From: Nocardia vinacea NBRC 16497
GTDB lineage: Bacteria > Actinomycetota > Actinomycetes > Mycobacteriales > Mycobacteriaceae
DNA: 64,000 nucleotides
Direction: 5' to 3'
Assembly: GCF_000308835.1 (NCBI RefSeq)
Contig: NZ_BAGN01000182.1
Location: 186,001 to 250,000, forward strand
The notes beneath the pieces are model-generated. The model made no database searches and had not been told where the DNA came from. It saw nothing but the letters and a program-made list of their open reading frames with translations. Positions 1 to 7,017 of the stretch are shown piece by piece. The position numbers were made by a program, and so were the translations under genes. The stretch's first letter is position 1. Each line of letters opens with the position of its first letter.

Positions 1-117
1 TAACGGATGCGAAAAATTTCCGGGAACCAAGGCGCGGCACCGTACGACTAAGTATTCATGCAGTACACAGCACTGCGGATGCGCTCCACCGAAACCGGCG
101 AGCGCACCGGGATGCCC

Positions 118-1161
118 ATGAAACGTGCAGCGGTGCTGGCCATGGCCGCTGGCACCATCGCTGTCACCGGATGTTCGACCACAGTCACCGAATCCGCGAC
201 CACCGCACCTGCCGCCGCGACCGATGGCGTCACGAAATATCCCGTCACCGTGGAGAACTGCGGTAAGAGCTACACCTTCACCGAGACACCGAAGCGGGTC
301 GTGGTGATGAACGGCGGTTCGATCGGCGAGGTTTCGTCGCTGGTCGCGCTCGGTGTCGCGGACCGTGTCGTCGCCAATGCCCAGTCTTACGGCTCCTCCG
401 ATGTGTCCGGTCGCGCCGATGCCATCGCGGCCCTGCCGACCGGCGGTATCACGCCGAACAACCTGCAGGACATCCCCCGCGAGGCCATGCTCGCCCAGCA
501 TGCCGATCTCGTCATCTCCACCGGAGGTGGCGGGTTCTCCGCCGATCAGGGTTTCGCCACCCGCGCCGAGCTGTCCAGTGCGGGTGCCAATACCTATGTG
601 CCCCGGGCCAATTGCGGTGTGACCGGCGCGCTCACCGGCACGCCTACCATCGAGGACAGCTACGCCATGCTGCGTGATTTCGGCACGATCTTCGATGTAT
701 CCGGCCGTGCCGAAAGGCTCATCGAAGACACCGAGCGCAAGGTCGCCGAGACGTCCGCACGGGTGGCCGGACAGCCCAAGAAGAATGTGTTGCTCATCTT
801 CCCGGGGATGGGTATGGGCGATGGGGGCGACTTTTCGGCCATTGCGGCGGGCGGCATCTGGAACGACATTATCGACAAGGCCGATGCGGTGAATCCGTTC
901 AACCGCACGGACGGGACCACTTTCGTGACGATCAGCAAGGAACAGCTGGCCGTCACCCCGATCGACGGGCTCATCGTGGTCGACTACCGCAATCCCGATA
1001 TCGATGGCGCGGCCAAGCGGATCCTGGAGCAGTTCCCGCAGTGGAACGCGAGCAAGCACACCAACTACACGGTGCTCTCGGATTCGATCTACCTCGGTCC
1101 GAGCAATGCCATCGCGGTCGACAAGATCGCCAGACTCGTACACCCCGAACAGTTCTCATGA
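118..1161 (+). CDS. ABC transporter substrate-binding lipoprotein (FecB/BtuF type)
   Basis: Periplasmic-type binding protein of 347 residues, expected to capture a metal chelate or cobalamin-like ligand outside the membrane and hand it to the permease encoded next. The start at 118 gives a compact lipoprotein signal with lipobox V-T-G-C and the lipidated Cys at residue 19; upstream in-frame ATGs at 58 and 112 would add residues not needed for export. The body has the two-lobe helical-backbone layout of FecB/BtuF proteins, beginning with the KRVVVMNGG strand. A Met/Gly-rich stretch (PGMGMGDGGD) lies in the second lobe. Its stop overlaps the permease start by ATGA. The ligand cannot be read from sequence; the sigC and copper genes next door make a copper metallophore possible, with ferric siderophore or B12 as alternatives. 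Confidence 0.85.
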   Translation: MKRAAVLAMAAGTIAVTGCSTTVTESATTAPAAATDGVTKYPVTVENCGKSYTFTETPKRVVVMNGGSIGEVSSLVALGVADRVVANAQSYGSSDVSGRADAIAALPTGGITPNNLQDIPREAMLAQHADLVISTGGGGFSADQGFATRAELSSAGANTYVPRANCGVTGALTGTPTIEDSYAMLRDFGTIFDVSGRAERLIEDTERKVAETSARVAGQPKKNVLLIFPGMGMGDGGDFSAIAAGGIWNDIIDKADAVNPFNRTDGTTFVTISKEQLAVTPIDGLIVVDYRNPDIDGAAKRILEQFPQWNASKHTNYTVLSDSIYLGPSNAIAVDKIARLVHPEQFS

Positions 1162-2207
1162 CGAGTACGCTTCGACGGCCACGGTCATCGGCGACGACAC
1201 CCCTGCCCATCGCGATTGCCGTCTCGCTGGCAATTCTGTTCGTTGTCATGCTGGTGTCCATCGGCGCGGGATCGGTCACGGTCTCGATCGCCGATACCTG
1301 CCGAGTCATCCTCGCCCACTTATCCAACAGGTCACCGGATGTCGGGTTCACCGTCGACCAGATCGTCTGGAACTATCGCCTGCCCCGGGTCATCCTCGCC
1401 GCACTCTGCGGCTGCGGCCTGGCGATTTCGGGCGTAATTCTGCAAGCGCTGGTGAATAATTCCCTCGCCGACCCGTATGTGCTCGGTTTGTCCTCCGGCG
1501 CCTCGCTCGGTGCGGTGACCGTAATCGTCACCGCGGGTGCGGCACTCGGCGGTATCGGCGTTTCGGCCGCCGCTTTCATCGGCGCAATCGGCACAGCCGC
1601 AGTGGTTTTCGCGCTCGGACAGCGGCGCGGCAGCCTGGCTCCGACCCGCCTGGTGCTGGCCGGTGTCGCCGTCGGATACCTATTGCTGGCGGCGACGAAC
1701 TACCTCCAGCTGCGTGCCACCCCGAACGAGCTTCGCGCGGTGATGTTCTGGACCATGGGCAGTGTCTCCGGCGCGAGTTGGTCCCGACTCGGACCGGTGA
1801 CGCTGGTAATCCTCGTGGTCGTGACCGTCGTGCTGGCCTTCGGCCGTCGCCTCAATGTGCTCGGCACCGGCGATGAACAGGCGACCGCGCTCGGCGTCGA
1901 CGTTCGCACCACCCGGATCATCCTGCTGGTCCTGGCCTCCCTGTTGACCGGCGTGCTGATCGCGGTGGCAGGCGGAATCGGCTTCGTAGGCTTGATGATT
2001 CCGCATCTGATACGTCTGGCCTTCGGCATGGACCACCGTCGGGTACTCCCCCTTGCCGCTCTGCTCGGCGCGGCATACCTGGTCCTGGTCGACCTGCTGT
2101 CGCGAACCATCGACGCCCCCAACGAACTTCCGCTCGGCATCTTCACCGCCGCCTTCGGCGCGCCGTTCTTCCTCTGGCTACTCCGGCGCGAAGGAGGCCC
2201 CGCATGA
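1158..2207 (+). CDS. ABC transporter permease, FecCD/BtuC family
   Basis: Integral membrane permease of 349 residues in the BtuC/FecCD family, which form homo- or heterodimeric channels for siderophore or vitamin B12 import. The ATG at 1158 overlaps the TGA of the binding-protein gene, so this start is preferred over a longer in-frame extension beginning at 1041. Family features visible are the LPRVILAALCGCGLAISG segment, the AGAxLGGIGVSAAAF region and the cytoplasmic coupling segment GFVGLMIPHLIRLAFG near the C terminus. Its own stop overlaps the ATPase gene by ATGA, so the three genes are translationally coupled. Only one permease gene is present, so the transporter is probably a permease homodimer. 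Confidence 0.93.
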   Translation: MTSTLRRPRSSATTPLPIAIAVSLAILFVVMLVSIGAGSVTVSIADTCRVILAHLSNRSPDVGFTVDQIVWNYRLPRVILAALCGCGLAISGVILQALVNNSLADPYVLGLSSGASLGAVTVIVTAGAALGGIGVSAAAFIGAIGTAAVVFALGQRRGSLAPTRLVLAGVAVGYLLLAATNYLQLRATPNELRAVMFWTMGSVSGASWSRLGPVTLVILVVVTVVLAFGRRLNVLGTGDEQATALGVDVRTTRIILLVLASLLTGVLIAVAGGIGFVGLMIPHLIRLAFGMDHRRVLPLAALLGAAYLVLVDLLSRTIDAPNELPLGIFTAAFGAPFFLWLLRREGGPA

Positions 2208-3085
2208 CCGGGCACCCCGCCCATACACCGGGCACCCCGCGCACTGGGTGCCCGGTGGAGACACAGGGTGCCGGAATAGCCGAGTTGTCGGTGGTGGGGG
2301 TGACGATCGCATTCGGGGGCGCGCAGGTGCTGGATGGGGTGACGTTGCAGGCGCCGCCAGGGGCGTTCGTCGGGGTGGTGGGGCCGAATGGGAGCGGTAA
2401 GACGACGCTGTTGCGCACCATCTATCGCTCGCTGCGGCCGGAGCAGGGCATGGTGCTGATCGACGGCACCGATATCAGTGCGATGTCGGTGCGTACGGCG
2501 GCGCGCACCACGGCTGCGGTGCTCCAGAATGGGTCGGGCGCACCGGAATTGACGGTTGCCGAGCTGATCGGGCTCGGTCGTAATCCGCATCATGCGCTGT
2601 TCAGCCGGGATACCGCCGCCGATCATGCGGCGGTCGCGGATGCCATGGCGCGCACCGGTGTCACCGACTACGCCGAACGTCCGATCGGCTCGCTATCGGG
2701 TGGTGAGCGTCAGCGAGTGCTGCTGGCCAGGGCACTCGCACAGCAACCGCGCCTGCTCGTCCTCGACGAACTGACCAACCATCTCGACGTGCGCGCCCGA
2801 TTCGAACTGCTCGATCTGGTCCGCTCGACCGGCATCACGACGCTGGCCGTGCTGCATGAATTGGATCTGGCGGTGCGCTGCTGCGATCAGCTGGTCGTGC
2901 TCGACCACGGCAAGGTCGTCGCGGCGGGTGCGGTGCTCGAGGTCATGACCCCCGAGCTGCTGCGGAACGTCTTCGGTGTCAATGCCACTGCCGAGCTACA
3001 CGATGACGGCGTTGTCCGATTACGCTACGCCGCAGAGCCTTTGGCCGCTCGCCAAGCAGCCACTCCCGGTATGGATTCGTACTGA
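2204..3085 (+). CDS. ABC transporter ATP-binding protein, FecE/BtuD type
   Basis: Cytoplasmic ATPase of 293 residues energising the importer encoded just upstream. Visible motifs are Walker A GPNGSGKTT, the ABC signature LSGGERQRVLLARAL, a Walker B/D-loop region LLVLDELTNHLD (Leu where most family members have Pro) and the H-loop His in AVLHELDLAV. The first ~20 residues (HPAHTPGTPRTGCP) are atypical and are encoded by direct and inverted DNA repeats; a GTG at 2255 would remove them, so the start is uncertain. The last ~20 codons form the first copy of a tandem repeat that continues downstream, so the C terminus may have been rebuilt by a duplication. Confidence 0.92.
   Translation: MTGHPAHTPGTPRTGCPVETQGAGIAELSVVGVTIAFGGAQVLDGVTLQAPPGAFVGVVGPNGSGKTTLLRTIYRSLRPEQGMVLIDGTDISAMSVRTAARTTAAVLQNGSGAPELTVAELIGLGRNPHHALFSRDTAADHAAVADAMARTGVTDYAERPIGSLSGGERQRVLLARALAQQPRLLVLDELTNHLDVRARFELLDLVRSTGITTLAVLHELDLAVRCCDQLVVLDHGKVVAAGAVLEVMTPELLRNVFGVNATAELHDDGVVRLRYAAEPLAARQAATPGMDSY
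2209..2257 (+). repeat. Direct repeat plus perfect 12-bp stem-loop at the ATPase start
   Basis: The 14-mer ACCGGGCACCCCGC occurs at 2209-2222 and again at 2227-2240. The second copy also forms a perfect 12-bp hairpin, CACCGGGCACCC (2226-2237) with GGGTGCCCGGTG (2246-2257), loop of 8. It covers the annotated 5' end of the ATPase gene, immediately before an alternative GTG start at 2255. It may be an intercistronic RNA structure or simply repeat-derived coding sequence. Confidence 0.7.
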
Positions 3086-3343
3086 CCGGAAGCCCGAAGT
3101 CAGCCGTTCCCACTTTACCGGCAATCCGATTGCGCTACGCCGCAAAGCCTTTAGCCGCCGGCTGCACAGCCGCTCCCCGCTGGAGATTCATAGTCAGCGG
3201 AAGCCGGAAGTCAGCCGTTCGCGCGGCCGCCTACCGACGACCGATTGCATCACAGCCTTCGGCAGCCCGCGAAACAGCCACTTCCCGTCGAGGTTTCGCA
3301 CCCAGCGGAGGCCGTCAGCCGTTCGCGCGGCGCTTACCGCCGA
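3016..3343. repeat. Three degenerate copies of a ~110-bp tandem repeat
   Basis: Copies begin with CCGATT at about 3016, 3126 and 3241 (periods 110 and 115) and share blocks such as CGCTACGCCGCARAGCCTTT, GCCACTYCCCG, GCGGAAGCC and GTCAGCCGTTCGCGCGGC. Copy 1 encodes the C terminus of the ABC ATPase, copy 2 is intergenic, and copy 3 runs into the 3' end of sigC on the opposite strand. Divergence between copies suggests an old duplication. No independent gene is supported here. Confidence 0.75.
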
Positions 3344-3881
3344 AGCGCGTTGCGGCGACGAGGTCTTCGCGCGCGCGTGCCACCCGAGAACGCACCGTGC
3401 CCACCGGACACCCACACACCGCCGCCGCCTCGGCATACGACAACCCGAGCACCTGCGTCAGCACCAATGCCTCGCGCCGCTCCACGGACAAGTCCTCGAG
3501 CATCAGCTCGAGCTCTACGATGTCGGCGAGCCCATCGTGCCGACCCACCTGACGGTCGGCCGCCGCCACCCAATCGACACCCTGCGCGATACGCGGCCGG
3601 GCCACAGCCATCCGCACCTGATCGACGACGACGCGGCGCGCGATGGACAGCAACCAGGTTCGAGCGCTGGAACGACCCTCGAAGCGCTTGATGCTGCCCA
3701 GCGCGCGCAGATAGGTCTCCTGCGTCAGATCGTCGGCACGCGACAGCTCGGTGAGATGGGCCAACAACCGCCAGACATCCTTCTGGGTGGCCCGGATAAA
3801 GGCTTCCAGGGCTCGTCGATCCCCACGCGCCGCCGCGAGTGCCAGCTGAGTCGTCTCGTCATCCTCGGCGGGAGTCGGCAT
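3315..3881 (-). CDS. sigC: ECF RNA polymerase sigma factor, SigC type
   Basis: Extracytoplasmic-function sigma factor of 188 residues. Region 2 is seen in AFIRATQKDVWRLLAHL and DDLTQETYLRAL, followed by FEGRSSARTWLLSIARRVVVD, and region 4 is LSYAEAAAVCGCPVGTVRSR. These segments match my recollection of M. tuberculosis SigC closely, including the EDDETTQLAL start. The ATG at 3881 is chosen because the open frame upstream is low-complexity and overlaps the divergent gene. That gene starts only 17 bp away and encodes a zinc-finger membrane protein, probably the cognate anti-sigma factor. SigC homologs are linked to copper acquisition in mycobacteria and to the cytochrome bd/bc1-aa3 response in corynebacteria, which suits the copper ATPase and oxidase genes downstream. 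Confidence 0.9.
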   Translation of the reverse strand: MPTPAEDDETTQLALAAARGDRRALEAFIRATQKDVWRLLAHLTELSRADDLTQETYLRALGSIKRFEGRSSARTWLLSIARRVVVDQVRMAVARPRIAQGVDWVAAADRQVGRHDGLADIVELELMLEDLSVERREALVLTQVLGLSYAEAAAVCGCPVGTVRSRVARAREDLVAATRFGGKRRANG

Positions 3882-3898
3882 GGGGTCGACAATAACCC

Positions 3899-4690
3899 GT
3901 GCGCGACCGCGGGAACTTTGTGGTGCCGGCAGCCGACAAACTGGACGTGGAGTGCAAGGTATGCCGGACCGCGCTGTCGGCCCGGATCGATGGCGAACGC
4001 GAAACCGTGCCCGCGGTACGCGTCGACGAACACCTGGAACAGTGCGCGGAGTGCTGTTCCTGGTACGCGGCCGCCGTGGAAACCTCGCGCCTGCTGCGCG
4101 GTGGTTCGGGATACGCACCCGACCTCACCGACGCCATTTTCGCCGCCGCCGATTTGGAGCGACCACGCACATCACGGTGGCGGACATCACTTTCCGGGGT
4201 CGGCTTATCCGAGTCGACCAGGCTGCTGCTCGGCCTGCTCGGTGTCGCGCAGTGCGCGCTGGCGATCGGTCAGTTCGCCGGATTCGACTTCGGTATGACC
4301 CACCATCACGGCGCCGAAATGACCCGGCACCTGATGAACGAGTCGACGGCATGGAGCCTGGCGATCGGCATCGGATTCATCTACTGCGCACTGCGGCCCT
4401 ACGCCACCTCCGGTGTGCTCCCGGTGCTCGGTGTGCTGGTGACAGCGCTCACCGCCTTTGTCATCGGTGATCTGTATTCGGGTGTCGTGCCGGTTTCCCG
4501 GGTGCTCTCGCACGGCATTCTGGTCGCCGCGCTGGTGCTGGTCGTGGTGGTGCATCGCACCCGACGACCGGAAACCTCACCGCCGGCCCGGACCAGCAAT
4601 CCCGCGCGCACCGAACTCGTTCTGCCGCCCGGCGCGCGATTCGGCCGCCGCGCCGACCATCTCCGCTCGACCCGAGATCCTGCCGCCTGA
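3899..4690 (+). CDS. Membrane zinc-finger protein, probable anti-SigC factor
   Basis: Protein of up to 263 residues. The cytoplasmic N terminus carries a zf-HC2-like motif, C-x2-C (ECKVC) followed by H-x3-C-x2-C (HLEQCAEC), the zinc anti-sigma fold. Four hydrophobic segments follow, starting at LLLGLLGVAQCALAIG and ending at GILVAALVLVVVV. The loop after the first is rich in Met and His (MTHHHGAEMTRHLM) and would face outside if the zinc finger is inside. Divergent placement 17 bp from sigC and the adjacent copper ATPase support a copper-responsive anti-sigma role. From memory, M. tuberculosis Rv0093c next to ctpA is similar. The GTG at 3899 is tentative; GTGs at 3920 and 3923 are alternatives. 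Confidence 0.78.
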   Translation: MRDRGNFVVPAADKLDVECKVCRTALSARIDGERETVPAVRVDEHLEQCAECCSWYAAAVETSRLLRGGSGYAPDLTDAIFAAADLERPRTSRWRTSLSGVGLSESTRLLLGLLGVAQCALAIGQFAGFDFGMTHHHGAEMTRHLMNESTAWSLAIGIGFIYCALRPYATSGVLPVLGVLVTALTAFVIGDLYSGVVPVSRVLSHGILVAALVLVVVVHRTRRPETSPPARTSNPARTELVLPPGARFGRRADHLRSTRDPAA

Positions 4691-4706
4691 GACCGAACGG
4701 AATCGA

Positions 4707-7016
4707 ATGAACACAGCATTGCGCAGCGATTCGATGACGAGTGGCGGTCGGGCGGCGGGTGGGCCCGATCTCGCCACCCGTCCCGAGGCTGCGACCACCC
4801 GCATTTCGCTCGCGGTATCCGGAATGACCTGTGCCGCATGCGCGAACCGAGTGGAGCGCAAGCTCAACAAGGTCGACGGCGTACTCGCCTCGGTGAACTA
4901 CGCGACCGGCGTCGCCACCATCGATGCGGCCGAGGACATTTCAGCCGATCAGCTCTGCGCCGAGGTGGTCGCGGCCGGCTATGGCGCAGAGCCGAGAACC
5001 GATAGCACCGGCCCCATATCGTCCGCCCCCGAGGAAGCGGCGGTCCGGGATCTGTTCCGCCGCTTGGTCCTCGCGCTACTGCTGTTCTTCCCCCTCGCCG
5101 ATCTGTCGGTGATGTTCGCAATGGTCCCGGCCACCAGGATCACCGGCTGGCAGATCATCCTGACCGTGCTGGCGCTGCCCGTTGTGGTGTGGGCGGCCGC
5201 GCCATTCCATCGAAAGGCCTTGGCGGGCGCGAAGAATTTCACCGCCAGCATGGACACCCTGGTATCCGTCGGCGTGACGACCGCGACGCTGTGGTCGCTG
5301 GACACCATGTTCCTGCACGCGGACCGGACCGACATCCCGGACGGCGTTTGGGACGCGTTCTGGTCCGGCGATTCGATCTATCTCGAAGCCGCCGCGGGCG
5401 TCACCACATTCGTACTCGCCGGACGGTATTTCGAGGCCAAGGCCAAGCGTTCGGCGGGCAGTGCATTGCGGGCGCTCGCCGCGCTCGGCGCCCGCGAGGT
5501 CACGGTGCTGACTCGCGGCAATCGCGAAATGCGGGTCCCCATCGGCGAACTCGTCGAGGGACAGCGATTCGTGGTGCGTCCCGGTGAGACCATCGCCACC
5601 GACGGCCTCGTGGTTTCCGGCGAGTCGAGCGTAGATGCCAGCGCCATGACCGGAGAATCCATTCCGGTCGAGGTGACCGAGGGGATGGCGGTGATCGGCG
5701 GCACCACCGCACTCACCGGTCGGCTGATCGTGGAGGCGGCCGCGGTGGGCACGGATACGAAGCTCTCCGGCATGATCCGATTGGTCGAGCAGGCGCAGAC
5801 CGGGAAGGCGCGCATGCAACGCGTGGCCGACCGGGTCTCTTCGGTCTTCGTGCCGTTCGTCTTCGCCGTGGCGGCAGGCACTTTCGCAACCTGGTGGCTG
5901 CTCGGTTCCGGTGTGGACCGGGCTGCCACGCCCGCCCTTGCGGTGCTCGTGGTCGCGTGTCCGTGCGCGCTGGGGCTGGCGATTCCGACGGCGCTGATGG
6001 TGGCCTCCGGGCGCGGTGCGCAACTGGGCATCTTCATCAAGGGACATCAGGCGCTCGAGGCCACTCGCGATGTGGACACGGTGGTGCTGGACAAGACCGG
6101 CACCGTCACCAATGGCGTGATGAGCGTCGTCGGGGTGACCGTGACGGATTCAGTGACCGAGGACGAGATATTGCGATTGGCGGGGGCGGTAGAGGCGGCC
6201 TCTGAACACGCCGTCGCCGCAGCCATCACCCGGCACGCGAATGCGGTGCTCGACGAACTGCCGGAGGTCGAATCCTTCACAGCGCTACCGGGTTTGGGTG
6301 CGCTCGGTCTGGTGGCGGGTCGCGAGGTAATGGTCGGCCGCCTGCGCCTGCTGAACGATCGCGGTATCGCTGTACCGCAGACACTGAGTCGTGCTGTGCA
6401 CCGTGCGGAACGCGCGGGACGCACCGTGGTGCTCGTGGTGATCGACGGTGCGGCCCGCGCGATGATCGCGGTCGCCGATACCGTGAAGGACACCGCCGCC
6501 GATGCCATCGCCCGACTGCATGCACTCGGTCTGCGCGTCATGATGTTCACCGGTGACAACGCCTACGCCGCCCAATCGGTCGCGGATGAGATCGGCATCG
6601 ATGAGGTTGTCGCCGAACTGCTTCCGGAAGGCAAGGTCGAATTGATCGCCCGCATGCAGGAGCAGGGGCGCCGGATCGTCATGGTCGGCGACGGCATCAA
6701 TGACGGCGCCGCGCTGGCCACCGCCGACCTCGGGATGGCCATCGGGGCGGGTACCGATGTCGCGATCGCGGCCGCCGATGTCATTTTGGTCCGCGACGAT
6801 CTCGCGGCCGTTGCCGATGCCATCGAACTCGCGCACGCCACCCTGCGCACCATCAAGGGAAATCTGGTGTGGGCCTTCGGTTACAACGTGGTCGCCATCC
6901 CGGTGGCCGTACTCGGCCTGCTGAATCCGTTGATCGCCGGTGCGGCCATGGCGTTCTCGTCGTTCTTCGTGGTCTCGAACAGCCTGCGGCTGCGGCGGGT
7001 TCGGTTCGCGCGCTGA
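4707..7016 (+). CDS. ctpB: Heavy-metal (copper) P1B-type ATPase, CtpA/CtpB family
   Basis: Membrane cation ATPase of 769 residues. An N-terminal heavy-metal-associated domain has GMTCAACANRVE with Cys 42 and Cys 45. The membrane ion motif is CPC (VVACPCALGLAIP), typical of Cu(I) transporters. The actuator has AMTGES, the phosphorylation site is DKTGTVTNG, the nucleotide-binding loop reads ASEHAVAAAI (Ala where copper pumps usually have Pro), and the hinge is GDGINDGAALATADLG. The ATG at 4707 follows the anti-sigma gene by 16 bp, so co-transcription is likely. Mycobacterial CtpA/CtpB are assigned to copper delivery as well as efflux. The convergent downstream gene, one base away, is a CopD/CtaG-like protein, matching the Rv0102/ctpB arrangement as I recall it. 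Confidence 0.92.
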   Translation: MNTALRSDSMTSGGRAAGGPDLATRPEAATTRISLAVSGMTCAACANRVERKLNKVDGVLASVNYATGVATIDAAEDISADQLCAEVVAAGYGAEPRTDSTGPISSAPEEAAVRDLFRRLVLALLLFFPLADLSVMFAMVPATRITGWQIILTVLALPVVVWAAAPFHRKALAGAKNFTASMDTLVSVGVTTATLWSLDTMFLHADRTDIPDGVWDAFWSGDSIYLEAAAGVTTFVLAGRYFEAKAKRSAGSALRALAALGAREVTVLTRGNREMRVPIGELVEGQRFVVRPGETIATDGLVVSGESSVDASAMTGESIPVEVTEGMAVIGGTTALTGRLIVEAAAVGTDTKLSGMIRLVEQAQTGKARMQRVADRVSSVFVPFVFAVAAGTFATWWLLGSGVDRAATPALAVLVVACPCALGLAIPTALMVASGRGAQLGIFIKGHQALEATRDVDTVVLDKTGTVTNGVMSVVGVTVTDSVTEDEILRLAGAVEAASEHAVAAAITRHANAVLDELPEVESFTALPGLGALGLVAGREVMVGRLRLLNDRGIAVPQTLSRAVHRAERAGRTVVLVVIDGAARAMIAVADTVKDTAADAIARLHALGLRVMMFTGDNAYAAQSVADEIGIDEVVAELLPEGKVELIARMQEQGRRIVMVGDGINDGAALATADLGMAIGAGTDVAIAAADVILVRDDLAAVADAIELAHATLRTIKGNLVWAFGYNVVAIPVAVLGLLNPLIAGAAMAFSSFFVVSNSLRLRRVRFAR

Positions 7017-7017
7017 A

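Noticed and set aside
5076..6047. Long minus-strand open frame inside the copper ATPase gene
   Set aside because: It lies antisense within a clear P1B ATPase gene; high GC content leaves such frames open. Its translation is His/Gly/Arg-rich and lacks domains.
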